From: Psychrobacter sp. APC 3426
GTDB lineage: Bacteria > Pseudomonadota > Gammaproteobacteria > Pseudomonadales > Moraxellaceae
Reading direction: 5' to 3'
Assembly: GCF_030408035.1 (NCBI RefSeq)
Contig: NZ_JASDCF010000020.1
Location: 1 to 57,964, forward strand
Length of the DNA stretch: 57,964 nucleotides
Made by a program: the position numbers and the translations under genes. Of this stretch, positions 1 to 8,481 are shown piece by piece. The notes under the pieces are model-generated. The model worked only from the letters and a program-made list of their open reading frames with translations. It was not told the origin of the DNA and made no database searches. How positions within the stretch are numbered: the stretch's first letter is position 1; every line of letters begins with the position of its first letter.

Positions 1-127
1 TAATCAAGTTGTTTAAAATCGTGGCTCATAAATATCGCAACCGTCGTCAGCGCTATGATCTTAGAATGAAGCTGTTTGCTGGTATCATTAATTCCGAGCT
101 TAAACTATGACTTTTGCAAGAGGTCTA
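1..127 (+). mobile_element. 3' end of an IS5-family insertion sequence (truncated by window edge)
   Basis: The first 110 bases encode the last 35 residues of a transposase in frame 3, ending in TGA at 108-110. The peptide contains the KxRNRRxRxDLR-type tail typical of IS5-family DDE transposases. Just after the stop lies TTTTGCAAGAGGTCTA (112-127), which resembles the terminal repeat of IS5-family elements such as neisserial IS1106, so the element probably ends near 127. The catalytic part lies outside the window. The exact end is uncertain because only one terminus is visible. Confidence 0.7.
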
Positions 128-140
128 TTATGAATTCTTA

Positions 141-178
141 GGTGGCGTTCTCATTCTGAGAATATTTAGAGCACCACC
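141..178. repeat. 38-bp palindrome with IS1-like ends
   Basis: A short inverted repeat starts GGTGGCGTTCT and ends TTTAGAGCACCACC. These arms nearly match the two ends of the complete IS1-family element at 55308-56109 (GGTGGTGTTCT and TTTAGAACACCACC). A smaller palindrome, TTCTCATTCTGAGAA, fills the middle. It could be a miniature or excision remnant of an IS1-type element, or simply a hairpin. No clear target duplication is seen. Confidence 0.45.
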
Positions 179-200
179 TAATTATATGCTGTACAAATAA

Positions 201-303
201 TACCAAACCCAAAAAGTGCAATTAACGTTGTCAAATTTGCTAAGCCTACTAGGTGTAGTACTTGCGCAATTTTTCCGCGTTACTCTAATTTTTGGGAATG
301 GTA
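201..303. repeat. MITE-like element with 15-bp terminal inverted repeats
   Basis: TACCAAACCCAAAAA at 201-215 faces TTTTTGGGAATGGTA at 289-303; 13 of 15 positions are complementary. The roughly 70-bp core (GC-poor, with AAGCCTACTAGGTGTAG) has no ORF. The ends are flanked by A/T-rich sequence, consistent with a TA-type target. A miniature inverted-repeat element is the simplest reading. Copy number cannot be judged, since no second copy lies in this window. Confidence 0.5.
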
Positions 304-353
304 TAATTATCTGACTGGCAATTTATATGTTGCAAAATTTTATTTCAGACAAC

Positions 354-387
354 AAAAAGCGCCTCTTATCACTGGGAGGCGCTTTTT
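354..387 (-). terminator. Rho-independent terminator after the BON-LysM gene
   Basis: Perfect 12-bp stem AAAAAGCGCCTC / GAGGCGCTTTTT with a 10-nt loop. The A and T tracts on both sides allow it to act on either strand. It lies about 75 bp beyond the stop codon of the minus-strand BON-LysM gene. Confidence 0.85.
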
Positions 388-463
388 ACTTGCTAAGTAT
401 TTATATGCTTAACAATCCAAACTATGACATAAATAGTGGCTCAAATTATATTATAACTTAGGC

Positions 464-973
464 TTATGGCTTAGGAATACGCAATACTTGACCTGGATAG
501 ATTTTGTCTGGCTCAGAAAGCATTGGTTTATTGGCTTCAAAGATTTTCATATAATCATTGGCTGAACCATAAACATCTTGAGCAATCTTAGACAAGCTAT
601 CACCAGATTTTACCGTATACATAGTAGATTCAGGCGCATCTTCTTCGATGTCAATGTTATCAATCACTTTAGCAACGTTCTGTACATTACCAATAGCAAT
701 AATTGCTTTTTCACGATCCGCTTGGGTCTTTGCATTACCACTGATTTCTGCGGTATCAGTAGAACCATTGTATTTGATTTTTAGATTGCTGATGTTGAGA
801 TTCTGCTGTTGGATGCGACGTAATAAAATATTAGCAACTGACTGCGCAGAAGGCTCACCGCTGTCAACTGGTGTGTTGGCATCTGCTTTGGTCTCTGACT
901 TAGCATCATGCTTGGCATCATCGCGATTGAAAATTTTGTCACCGATGTCTTTTGCAAAACTGAACATACCCAT
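464..973 (-). CDS. kbp: BON and LysM domain protein, Kbp/YgaU type
   Basis: The 169-residue product has a BON domain at about residues 41-108 and a C-terminal LysM domain at 118-167. The N-terminus MGMFSFAKDIGDK matches the start of the E. coli YgaU/Kbp family, a potassium-binding protein linked to the envelope stress response. The family is 149 residues in E. coli; the extra length is an acidic linker at 18-42. There is no signal peptide. I chose the ATG at 973 because AAGGAG lies 8 bases upstream; a longer reading frame to 1003 has no such site. It is transcribed alone and ends in a strong terminator. The family call is solid, while potassium binding is inferred from E. coli. Confidence 0.85.
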   Translation of the reverse strand: MGMFSFAKDIGDKIFNRDDAKHDAKSETKADANTPVDSGEPSAQSVANILLRRIQQQNLNISNLKIKYNGSTDTAEISGNAKTQADREKAIIAIGNVQNVAKVIDNIDIEEDAPESTMYTVKSGDSLSKIAQDVYGSANDYMKIFEANKPMLSEPDKIYPGQVLRIPKP

Positions 974-1300
974 ATAATTGCTCCTTGAAATATTGTTATT
1001 CATTATTCATCATTATTGTTTTAATGCTGATACTTTAAATGAACAGCACTGAATTGCTATCGCTAGCGTTATGAGTATAGCAAAGCTGTTCCGTTTGAAT
1101 AGTAAGAGTATGTTGAGTAATGTTAAATTAACACAGCTTATGTTAATGCAGTAAATCCTTTGTATAACGCTAAATAACTTTTATTTAAATGGCTTTACAT
1201 ATTCAATGACGTCAGAAAGCAATAAGGATAAAAAAGACATAAAAAAACCGCCTATCCATAAGATAAGCGGCGTCATAAAACTGGCTAAGCCAATAGCGAA
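974..1300. other. Intergenic region between acpP and the BON-LysM gene
   Basis: No ORF or RNA gene is recognised here. It holds the acpP terminator at its right end and presumably the promoter for the BON-LysM gene, but no convincing -35/-10 pair stands out. Confidence 0.5.
1241..1270 (-). terminator. Terminator of acpP
   Basis: On the minus strand a 9-bp stem (CCGCTTATC / GATAGGCGG, one G-U pair) is followed by seven T. It lies about 30 bp after the acpP stop codon. Confidence 0.85.
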
Positions 1301-1537
1301 TTATAGCTGGGCTTGTACATAATCGATTGCTTTTTGAACCGTTGTTAATTCCGCAGAATCTTCGTCAGGAATAGTGATACCAAAATCACTCTCAAATGAC
1401 ATAACCAATTCAACTAGGTCTAAAGAATCAGCACCTAGATCTTCCATAAATGAAGCGTCGTTATTGATATCTTCAACGTTCATGCCTAACTGCTCAGCTA
1501 CTGCCGCTTTTACTCTTAGCTCGGTATCATTGCTCAT
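1301..1537 (-). CDS. acpP: Acyl carrier protein
   Basis: This 78-residue acidic protein carries the growing acyl chain in type II fatty-acid synthesis through a phosphopantetheine arm on Ser38, in the motif GADSLDLVE at residues 35-43. Length and helical pattern match bacterial ACP closely. I chose the ATG at 1537, which has AAAGGAG 8 bases upstream; the open frame to 1588 adds 17 residues without homology. It lies 272 bp downstream of fabG on the same strand and is closed by its own terminator. A putative promoter in that gap suggests extra transcription of acpP, as expected for a very abundant protein. Confidence 0.97.
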   Translation of the reverse strand: MSNDTELRVKAAVAEQLGMNVEDINNDASFMEDLGADSLDLVELVMSFESDFGITIPDEDSAELTTVQKAIDYVQAQL

Positions 1538-1663
1538 GTAGATTGCTCCTTTATCATCTATTATTTTTAATAAACTGCGATAATGCACGGTTTACGCTTT
1601 ATCACATGGTATATAAAATGGGATTTGCCAGATCAGCATTGCCGTCTGAGTACTCTTTGACAC

Positions 1664-1692
1664 GTTATAAAGCCTGTCTAATGTCTAGTAAA
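1664..1692 (-). promoter_or_regulatory. Putative acpP promoter
   Basis: On the minus strand TTTACT (1687-1692) and TATAAC (1664-1669) are separated by 17 bp, in the fabG-acpP gap. An unrelated perfect 8-bp inverted repeat ACACAGTT / AACTGTGT (1769-1793) follows the fabG stop; it lacks a T tract, so it is not a clear terminator. Confidence 0.4.
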
Positions 1693-1809
1693 GCTCTGCC
1701 ATAATACAGGGCTTTGACATAAAAGTATGCGTCATTATAACACCCTTTATTATAGTTTACACTCGTTCACACAGTTTTTTATTATAACTGTGTAACGCTT
1801 GTCGCTAAA

Positions 1810-2538
1810 CTACATATACATGCCACCATTGACAGGAATAACAGCGCCAGTAATGTAACTGGCTTCATCACTTGCCAAGAAATGCACGGCAGCAGCGATG
1901 TCTTCTGGTTGACCTAATCGACTAATAGGTACCGCATCTAACATAGAGTTTAGTAGACGCTCATCAAGCTCATCCGTCATATCAGTCTCAATCAGACCTG
2001 GCGCGACACAGTTAATAGTCACATGCCTTGAGCCAATCTCACGCGCCAGTGTGCGGCTGAAGCCTTCTACACCTGCTTTGGTAGCAGCATAGTTAGATTG
2101 CCCTGCATTGCCCATCTGTGCGACCACAGAGGTGATATTAATAATGCGTCCACGGCGCGCTTTCATCATACCGCGTACAGCACGTTTACTCATACGGTAG
2201 ACTGAGGTTAAGTTAGTATCTACCACGTTTTCCCAGTCTTCATCTTTCATACGCATCAGCAAGCCATCTTGCGTAATACCAGCGTTATTGACCAATACTT
2301 GTACAGCACCGTAAACGCTTTCTATCTCTTCGAACAGTTTGTCAATTTGCGCCGTATCACGTACATCTAGTACACGTCCAATACCGCCTGTATCATGCAG
2401 ATAATCATCAATAAGCTCAGCACCTTTTTCAGTGGTCGCTGTTCCAATGACAAAATGCCCTTCTTTAGCAAAACGTTTGGCAACCGCTTTACCAATACCA
2501 CGACTTGCGCCAGTCACTAATGTAATCGTACGGCTCAT
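1810..2538 (-). CDS. fabG: 3-oxoacyl-[acyl-carrier-protein] reductase
   Basis: FabG is the NADPH-dependent reductase of the fatty-acid elongation cycle. The 242-residue short-chain dehydrogenase shows the cofactor motif TGASRGIG (9-16), NNAG (84-87) and the catalytic set Asn109, Ser137, Tyr150, Lys154. The C-terminus GAVIPVNGGMYM is typical of FabG. Its ATG overlaps the fabD stop by 4 bp (ATGA), so the two genes are translationally coupled. Length and all key residues are normal. Many SDR enzymes look alike, but the position between fabD and acpP makes FabG secure. Confidence 0.97.
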   Translation of the reverse strand: MSRTITLVTGASRGIGKAVAKRFAKEGHFVIGTATTEKGAELIDDYLHDTGGIGRVLDVRDTAQIDKLFEEIESVYGAVQVLVNNAGITQDGLLMRMKDEDWENVVDTNLTSVYRMSKRAVRGMMKARRGRIINITSVVAQMGNAGQSNYAATKAGVEGFSRTLAREIGSRHVTINCVAPGLIETDMTDELDERLLNSMLDAVPISRLGQPEDIAAAVHFLASDEASYITGAVIPVNGGMYM

Positions 2539-3503
2539 GATAACACCTCCATTAACTTATCTAGGCGGGCAGGTTTGTCAGTAGGATAGCTGGTAATTGG
2601 CTGTGCTTGCCGCTTGGCCAAGTTGCTCAATACGTTACCGCTGCCACACTCGATTAAAATGTTGATTTGTTTGTCAGCCAGTTCTTGCATCGTCTTTGAC
2701 CAAAGCACCGGTTGGCTTAACTGCTCAGTTAATGCCTCTTTAATTCCTGCTGCGCTGGTCTCAACACGCGCATGGCGGTTTTGAATCACAGGGATTGTGG
2801 CCTGATCGAATTTTATTTCTGCCAATATCTCAGCCAATGCACTGCTTGCTGGCTCCATTAATGCACAATGCGACGGTACACTCACTTTTAGCGGGATGGA
2901 TTTTTTGCCGGTATTTTGTACTTTATCAATGACTGCATTTACTCCAGCAGCATTACCAGATATCACTACCTGTCCTGGGCTGTTAAAGTTAGCAGCGCCA
3001 ACGATAGCATCGTCTACGTGTTCAGTGGCTTGTTCACATAAGTTTTCAACACGTTGGTCTTCAAGCCCTAACACTGCCGCCATAGCAGTATCAACACCTA
3101 CCACCGCCTCTTGCATTAACTGACCGCGCTTATGCACCAAGGTTACCGCATCAGCAAGCGATATCACTTCAGCAGCACACAGAGCACTGTACTCACCCAA
3201 AGAGTGACCTGCTAAATAACAAGGTGCTGTGGCTATCTTTTGTTTTAAAAGGCGCCAAATAGCGATACTTGCAGTCAGCAATGCTGGCTGAGTATATTGA
3301 GTTTGGTTGAGTTTTTCTTCGTCCTGACAGATTGCCCATAAATCTTCACCAAGCGCTTCACTGGCTTCGGTGAAGGTATCACGAATCTCTGGATAGATTT
3401 CAGCAAGTTCACTAGTCATCCCGACTACTTGTGATCCTTGTCCAGGAAAAATTACCGCAATACGTGTCGGCTGCTTTTTTACCATATCGGGTACAGAGGC
3501 CAT
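2535..3503 (-). CDS. fabD: Malonyl-CoA:ACP transacylase
   Basis: FabD moves malonyl groups from CoA to ACP to feed chain elongation. Numbering from the TTG at 3509, FPGQGSQ is at 21-27, the nucleophile motif GHSLGEY at 101-107 (Ser103) and the catalytic His at about 214 (VPSHCALMEP). I prefer the ATG at 3503 (322 residues), which has AAGGA 9 bases upstream; the TTG at 3509 would be only about 3 bases from it. It follows rpmF with a gap of 500 bp containing the rpmF terminator, and overlaps fabG by 4 bp. plsX and fabH, which often separate rpmF and fabD in other bacteria, are not here. Confidence 0.96.
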   Translation of the reverse strand: MASVPDMVKKQPTRIAVIFPGQGSQVVGMTSELAEIYPEIRDTFTEASEALGEDLWAICQDEEKLNQTQYTQPALLTASIAIWRLLKQKIATAPCYLAGHSLGEYSALCAAEVISLADAVTLVHKRGQLMQEAVVGVDTAMAAVLGLEDQRVENLCEQATEHVDDAIVGAANFNSPGQVVISGNAAGVNAVIDKVQNTGKKSIPLKVSVPSHCALMEPASSALAEILAEIKFDQATIPVIQNRHARVETSAAGIKEALTEQLSQPVLWSKTMQELADKQINILIECGSGNVLSNLAKRQAQPITSYPTDKPARLDKLMEVLS

Positions 3504-4003
3504 AACCAATATTCCTTATTTAATTGGAAATATCCCTAAAAACAATGGGGTTTATTATATTATTAGATTCGATATAAGGCCGTTCATTTGAGTATTATCT
3601 AAAAACGGACCATTAGTAAACTATACACTGACCCACACTATTATCATAGCAAATGACAATCTAATCAGTGTTGGCCCAAGGTTATTCGCATAGGAGTTCT
3701 TCATGTAGGCGTTATTCACGTGACCATTAATTACACGATAATAAAAGAGACAAGCAAAATACGTATTCACTGTCAGAAAAACATCCGCGAGCAAATTATC
3801 TTAACGTTGAACCTAAGCATTATTGAAATATTGAGCAAAAAATTAATAGCAAAAAGCCAAGTTATCCAGCAACATAATATATGTTAGCGAAATAACTTGG
3901 CTTTTTTTAGCTTAAAGCGGATTATCCAACGATAACCAGACAAAAATAGTGACAGTCACTCGTACCACCACTATTTTTTAGTCAGCATCGTAGAGCAAAC
4001 GTC
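3504..4003. other. Long intergenic region between rpmF and fabD
   Basis: 500 bp without a recognisable gene. The right part holds the rpmF terminator. The rest is A/T-rich and should contain the fabD promoter, but I could not pick a convincing pair of promoter hexamers. No remnant of plsX or fabH was seen. Confidence 0.6.
3851..3906 (-). terminator. Terminator of yceD-rpmF
   Basis: A 15-bp perfect stem AAAAAGCCAAGTTAT / ATAACTTGGCTTTTT encloses a smaller AACATA/TATGTT hairpin and is flanked by A and T tracts on both sides. It lies about 100 bp past the rpmF stop. Confidence 0.8.
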
Positions 4004-4186
4004 TTAAGCTTCTTGACTGACCTTGAACAACTGACGGCCACGGTAGAAACCATCTTTAGTCATGTGATGACGACGATGTTTTTCACCAGTGGTAGCATCT
4101 ACGCTTAGCTCAGCCACTTCCATACGATGGTGTGAACGGCGCATGTCACGACGAGAACGACTTTTACGACTTTTTTGAACAGCCAT
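4004..4186 (-). CDS. rpmF: 50S ribosomal protein L32
   Basis: This 60-residue very basic protein begins [20 protein letters not shown] and has the length and His/Arg-rich pattern of proteobacterial L32 of the zinc-free type (no CxxC pairs). L32 sits near the peptidyl transferase region of the large subunit. It lies 326 bp downstream of yceD and upstream of the fatty-acid genes, the arrangement known from many gammaproteobacteria. A long terminator hairpin separates it from fabD. Confidence 0.96.
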   Translation of the reverse strand: MAVQKSRKSRSRRDMRRSHHRMEVAELSVDATTGEKHRRHHMTKDGFYRGRQLFKVSQEA

Positions 4187-4512
4187 GATATAGCTCCTAT
4201 ACTTAAAAGGGATAAGCTTGAAATTCAGCTTTTATCGATACTGACAGAGGCTATATAATCACAACAACCTAAGTCTTACGCATCATTAGTTAAATAGATT
4301 GCCACACGTATTAAGGTGCTGACTACGTCTAAAATCTATAGTTCGTTTGCAAGTCTAGCGACTCTCTGCCAGTAGCAGGTTGCTAGAGTGCAATAAACGG
4401 GACATTATACGCATGTTTAACGAATTAATAAAGCCCTGCATCCCACTCTTCGGCAGAAAGCTGATAAAAGGTATTATAAATCTATAAAGCCTGACGTTTA
4501 TATATGATATAT
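4187..4512. other. Intergenic region between yceD and rpmF
   Basis: 326 bp without an ORF of note. It contains an imperfect hairpin (CTAGCGAC / GTTGCTAG with CTGC/GCAG nested inside, 4355-4386) that has no T tract and no assigned function. The space is unusual because yceD and rpmF are tightly packed in many relatives. Confidence 0.45.
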
Positions 4513-5106
4513 CTACAACTTGCCTTTTAATGAGGCCAATGCAGCGAAGGGATTCTCACCTTCCTCTTCTTCTGGAATCTCACCAAACTGCTCAACACTC
4601 ATTTCACAATCATCATGTTTTGGTGCCATTGGCGTTTTGAGTAATATCTCATCTTCAAGCAATTTTTTAAACGGTAATAAACGCTCTGGTGAAGAGTCAG
4701 TAATAATTTCATCCAGTAACAAATAGTCTTGCTCTTCATTGATCAAACGCACTTGGCTCTCGTCTTCTAGCAACGCGATATTATAATCATCAGACAAATC
4801 TATCGCAATCGGTTGCAAGCAGCGCTGACAAGTAAGCCAGACATCACCCGTCAAGGTAAAAGCCAAATGCAATACATTATTGCGGCGATACAGACTAGCA
4901 TCGAGTTGCGTTTTTTCCTGTGTATGCTCAGGGCTTAAGGCAGGTACAAGGCGTTTAAAAGAGGTCAGATCTACCTGACCTACCCACTCAAAGCCAGTAT
5001 CAGCCCATTTATCTAAAGATATATTCTCAGGCATGCTGGTCGACACAGGCGCTTTTTTGTTATCAGCAAGAATTGCTGATGGTTTACTTTCTGGAGTGTT
5101 TGACAT
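4513..5106 (-). CDS. yceD: YceD/DUF177 family protein
   Basis: The 197-residue acidic protein belongs to the YceD (DUF177) family, encoded next to rpmF across bacteria and implicated in 23S rRNA accumulation in plants and some bacteria. The family core (VDLTSFKRL … LTCQRCLQP … LLDEDE-like acidic segment … ENPFAALASLK) is visible, with the CxxC pair near residue 112. The start at 5106 has GAGG 6 bases upstream; an ATG at 5118 is in frame but has a poorer site. Its exact role in this organism is not known; the genomic link to L32 suggests ribosome or lipid-synthesis coordination. Confidence 0.85.
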   Translation of the reverse strand: MSNTPESKPSAILADNKKAPVSTSMPENISLDKWADTGFEWVGQVDLTSFKRLVPALSPEHTQEKTQLDASLYRRNNVLHLAFTLTGDVWLTCQRCLQPIAIDLSDDYNIALLEDESQVRLINEEQDYLLLDEIITDSSPERLLPFKKLLEDEILLKTPMAPKHDDCEMSVEQFGEIPEEEEGENPFAALASLKGKL

Positions 5107-5343
5107 GCACGGCCTCATTCATCAAAACGGTGTATAATATTGCCTGCCATACTAACGGAAAGCGCAATACTGTGCTAGCGCTAGTATGTTAATATTTTTT
5201 GATAGCAATTTTGATAAAAATTTCAATCATAATGTGATTGAGGATATAACTAAAAAAATCCTACTCACTTACCCATTCTTCATATTTATATCAATAGATA
5301 CATGAAGGATAGGCTATTTTAGCTATATCATAAAACCTCTGAT

Positions 5344-6090
5344 TTGGTCACTACTTTATCTATGAATGCGCTTAATAATAAAACTGATTTTTCCACTCTA
5401 CTTACCCCAGCTGATTCAAAGTTACTATTGCAACGTTTGACTATGCTTACAGACAGTAGAGAGAAAAAAACAAATGGCTTATCCGCGCTTGATACTGAGC
5501 AACTTGAGATATTTAAAAACGAATGGCAGATGCTTTCTGTTTTTAAAACAGACGATAATGCTCAAGAGTTAACTGACAATCAAGAACGAGCAGCGACTGA
5601 CTGGCTCATCAAGCTGTTCAATAACCTCTTTGCCTATCAACAAGTTATTTTAGAGCGTGGCGCTGGAGAACCTGAATACTTCCCTGCCCAAAACAATAAG
5701 CCCGCAAGGATCGAATTCGCTCACGGATTTTTTGCCAGTGCATTACATGAAATGAGTCACTGGTGCGTTGCAGGTAAGGCGCGTAGAGGCTTGTCCGACT
5801 TTGGATACTGGTATGCACCAGATGGACGGACAGCAGCGCAGCAGCAAGCATTTGAGCGTGTAGAGATTAAGCCTCAAGCATTGGAATGTTTATTCACTTT
5901 GGCTTGTGGGCGTCAATTTCAAGTGTCACAGGATAATTTGTTTGCTGATTTTGATACTAGCAACAGTACCTTTGAAGATGACGTTTATCACCAAGTAGTG
6001 AAATATATTGCTGCACCCAGTACCCTACCACGTGATGCTAAGACTCTGTTACATGCCTTTCTTAGCATCTGTATAGACGCTCCCGAGTAG
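5344..6090 (+). CDS. epmC: Elongation factor P hydroxylase (YfcM type)
   Basis: EpmC hydroxylates the beta-lysylated lysine of elongation factor P. The family core is unmistakable: FAHGFFASALHEMSHWCVAG, with the metal-binding HExxH-like HEMSHW segment, then GKARR, DFGYWYAPDGR and VEIKPQALE. E. coli YfcM is 182 residues; this frame gives 248, with a roughly 60-residue N-terminal extension of uncertain reality. The frame opens at a TTG (5344); the first ATG is at 5362 and neither has a good Shine-Dalgarno, so the true start is open. It is a lone plus-strand gene between yceD and the Sua5-like gene. Confidence 0.88.
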   Translation: MVTTLSMNALNNKTDFSTLLTPADSKLLLQRLTMLTDSREKKTNGLSALDTEQLEIFKNEWQMLSVFKTDDNAQELTDNQERAATDWLIKLFNNLFAYQQVILERGAGEPEYFPAQNNKPARIEFAHGFFASALHEMSHWCVAGKARRGLSDFGYWYAPDGRTAAQQQAFERVEIKPQALECLFTLACGRQFQVSQDNLFADFDTSNSTFEDDVYHQVVKYIAAPSTLPRDAKTLLHAFLSICIDAPE

Positions 6091-6313
6091 CAGCGCTATA
6101 TCATATTTAGCACATGGTTTTTTGTGGTAACGATTTTCTACGCACCGATATGATGAATAGTAACGTCTTACCACTAAACTTATATTTGCTTTGCGCTATA
6201 CTAACTAAATATAACAACCTTTTTAGCAAGGTTAATCAGAGAAGTAGTAGCACTATATATTGTAGAATAAATAGAGATTGGTAAAGCCTATAATTATAAA
6301 ATAAGGAACCGTT

Positions 6314-6934
6314 ATGCAAGTATTCTATATTCATCCGGACAATCCACAGCCACGTCTCATTGAGCAAGCTGCTGAATTGCTACGCAAAGACCAATTAATT
6401 ATCTACCCTACCGATACCAGCTATGCGTTTGGTTGTCGTTTAGGAGCAAAAGACGCGCTAGAGAAACTCAAACAAATACGTGCGCTTGATGACAAACACC
6501 AATTTACGTTACTCTGCCGTGATTTGAGTGAGATCGCTAACTATGCCACGGTAGACAATGTTCAATTTAAACAATTAAAAGCGCACACACCAGCACCCAT
6601 TACTTTTATTCTAAACGCCACAAAAGACGTGCCTAAGAAGTTGGCACACGCTAAGAAAAAAACCATTGGTATTCGAGTGCCTAGCAACCCTATTGCTCAA
6701 GCGCTTTTAGAAATCATGGACGAACCTATACTCACCAGCTCATTAATATTGCCTAATCGCGATGACATACTTGATGACCCTTTTGAGATCGAAGAGTTAT
6801 TGGGTAATCAAATCGACGGTCTGATTAATGCTGGTATCAAGACGACTAAGCTGACGACCATTGTAGATATGACTAGCGGTCAGCCTGAAATCATCAGACA
6901 AGGTGCAGCCGATGTTGATTCATTATTATTGTAA
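6314..6934 (+). CDS. YciO-type Sua5/YrdC family protein
   Basis: The 206-residue protein has the Sua5/YrdC fold signature: a KDQLIIYPTDTSYAFGC segment (residues 25-41), KxxxRALDDKHQFTLLC and PAPITFILNATKDVPK, plus GIRVPSNPIAQALL. The pattern and length match the YciO subgroup rather than TsaC/YrdC, which makes threonylcarbamoyl-AMP for the t6A modification of tRNA. The role of YciO itself is less clear, so threonylcarbamoyl-AMP synthase activity is possible but unproven. AAGGA lies 8 bases before the ATG. A bidirectional terminator separates it from the convergent rplQ. Confidence 0.85.
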   Translation: MQVFYIHPDNPQPRLIEQAAELLRKDQLIIYPTDTSYAFGCRLGAKDALEKLKQIRALDDKHQFTLLCRDLSEIANYATVDNVQFKQLKAHTPAPITFILNATKDVPKKLAHAKKKTIGIRVPSNPIAQALLEIMDEPILTSSLILPNRDDILDDPFEIEELLGNQIDGLINAGIKTTKLTTIVDMTSGQPEIIRQGAADVDSLLL

Positions 6935-6955
6935 TTAGCGGCAAATTCGACACGT

Positions 6956-6990
6956 AAAAAAAAGCTCCAATTGAATTGGAGCCTTTTTTA
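6956..6990. terminator. Bidirectional terminator between yciO-like gene and rplQ
   Basis: GCTCCAA / TTGGAGC stem with a short loop, preceded by A9 and followed by CTTTTTTA. It lies between two converging genes and closes both the Sua5-like gene (plus) and the alpha ribosomal operon (minus). Confidence 0.85.
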
Positions 6991-7013
6991 TAAATTATAT
7001 CGTCAATGTAAAA

Positions 7014-7379
7014 TTAGTCACGATCAACTAGTTCTACATAAGCCATTGGCGCATTGTCACCATCACGGTAACCGCATTTTACGATACGCAAATAACCACC
7101 TGGACGTGTCTGGTAACGAGGACCTAACGTGCCAAATAATTTGCCTACCATAGCTTTGCTACGCATACGGCTGAATGCTAAACGACGGTTAGCAACGCTG
7201 TCTTCTTTAGCCATAGTGATCAATGGCTCAGCAACGCGACGTAACTCTTTTGCTTTTGGTAAAGTTGTTTTGATCAGTTCATGCTCAAATAATGAGTTGG
7301 TCATGTTCTGAAACATTGCCTTACGATGACTGCCGGTACGACCCAGCTTGACTCCACTCTTACGATGGCGCATAGTCAA
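7014..7379 (-). CDS. rplQ: 50S ribosomal protein L17
   Basis: This 121-residue basic protein starts [12 protein letters not shown] (the open frame adds two residues) and carries the L17 signature of [20 protein letters not shown]17 lies near the exit tunnel of the large subunit. It is the last gene of the alpha cluster, 13 bp after rpoA, and runs into the convergent terminator at 6956-6990. Both ATGs (7379 and 7373) are possible starts; homology with L17 elsewhere favours 7373. Confidence 0.97.
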   Translation of the reverse strand: MTMRHRKSGVKLGRTGSHRKAMFQNMTNSLFEHELIKTTLPKAKELRRVAEPLITMAKEDSVANRRLAFSRMRSKAMVGKLFGTLGPRYQTRPGGYLRIVKCGYRDGDNAPMAYVELVDRD

Positions 7380-7392
7380 AAATCCTTAAAGT

Positions 7393-8400
7393 TTAACGGC
7401 TACGATAAGAAAAGCGATCATCAACACGTAAATCAGCTGGTGGCCAGTTATCTAGGCGCATACCGAGCTCTAAATCTTTAGACGCTAATACGTCTTTGAT
7501 TTCCGTTAATGATTTCTTACCAAGATTTGGGGTTTTAAGTAGTTCAGTCTCTGAACGCTGTACCAAATCACCGATATAGTAAATGTTTTCAGCTTTCAAG
7601 CAGTTGGCTGAGCGAACCGTTAGTTCAAGATCGTCCACAGGGCGTAATAGCACCGGATCAACCTCTTCTTTTTCTTTCACAGGCTCAGGCGCTTCTTCAG
7701 CTTCTAGGTCAACAAAGATAGAAATCTGTTGTTGTAAAATAGTGGCTGCTTTACGAATTGCTTCTTCTGGATCTATAGTGCCATTAGTTTCAAGCTCAAC
7801 GATAAGACGATCAAGATCAGTACGCTGCTCTACGCGAGCGTTCTCAACCTGATAAGCAACACGAAGCACAGGACTAAAACTTGCATCAAGCTTTAAACGT
7901 CCAATTGCTTTAGTATCACCATCTTCACGGCGCTGGTTTGCTGGCTCATATCCACGACCCATTACTACACGCAAACGCATCTTAAGATGACCACGATCAC
8001 TCAATGTACCCAATACCAATTCTGGATTGATAATATCTACATTGTGCGGTAACGCGATGTCTGCAGCAGTAATAGTGCCTGGACCTTGTTTATCCAAGGT
8101 CAAAAATACTTCATTTTGGTCATGAAGCGTAATTGCCAAGCCTTTTAGATTCAAAAGCAAGTCAAGTACGTCTTCCTGTAGTCCTTCAAGCGTTGAGTAT
8201 TCATGGTCAACACCATCAATCTCAGCTTCAATAACTGCAGCACCAGGTAATGAAGATAACAAGATGCGACGTAAGGCATTACCTAGGGTATGCCCAAAGC
8301 CGCGTTCTAACGGTTCGAGCGTGACTTTCGCAATCGTTTCGTTAACCGTATCCACATTAATGGCGTTCGGCGTTAGAAACTCAGTTGCATTTAGCATCAT
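7393..8400 (-). CDS. rpoA: DNA-directed RNA polymerase subunit alpha
   Basis: The 335-residue protein is the alpha subunit: an N-terminal assembly domain with [19 protein letters not shown] (about 34-52) and a C-terminal domain containing the [15 protein letters not shown] and [16 protein letters not shown] helix-hairpin-helix segments that contact UP elements and activators. The domains are joined by an acidic linker near 235-250. The first ATG at 8400 has GAGGTG 7 bases upstream. It sits between rpsD and rplQ, the standard alpha-operon position, so it is co-transcribed with S13, S11, S4 and L17. Confidence 0.98.
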   Translation of the reverse strand: MMLNATEFLTPNAINVDTVNETIAKVTLEPLERGFGHTLGNALRRILLSSLPGAAVIEAEIDGVDHEYSTLEGLQEDVLDLLLNLKGLAITLHDQNEVFLTLDKQGPGTITAADIALPHNVDIINPELVLGTLSDRGHLKMRLRVVMGRGYEPANQRREDGDTKAIGRLKLDASFSPVLRVAYQVENARVEQRTDLDRLIVELETNGTIDPEEAIRKAATILQQQISIFVDLEAEEAPEPVKEKEEVDPVLLRPVDDLELTVRSANCLKAENIYYIGDLVQRSETELLKTPNLGKKSLTEIKDVLASKDLELGMRLDNWPPADLRVDDRFSYRSR

Positions 8401-8481
8401 GATGTCACCTCGATTTATTAAACTGGTTTAATTAACGTTGATTGCTCAATGTCATTTCCATAACATTGAGCATCACGTTAC

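Noticed and set aside
3659..3672. 14-bp sequence ATCTAATCAGTGTT, also present at 57950-57963
   Set aside because: A 14-bp match is expected a few times by chance in 58 kb, and the flanks do not align.
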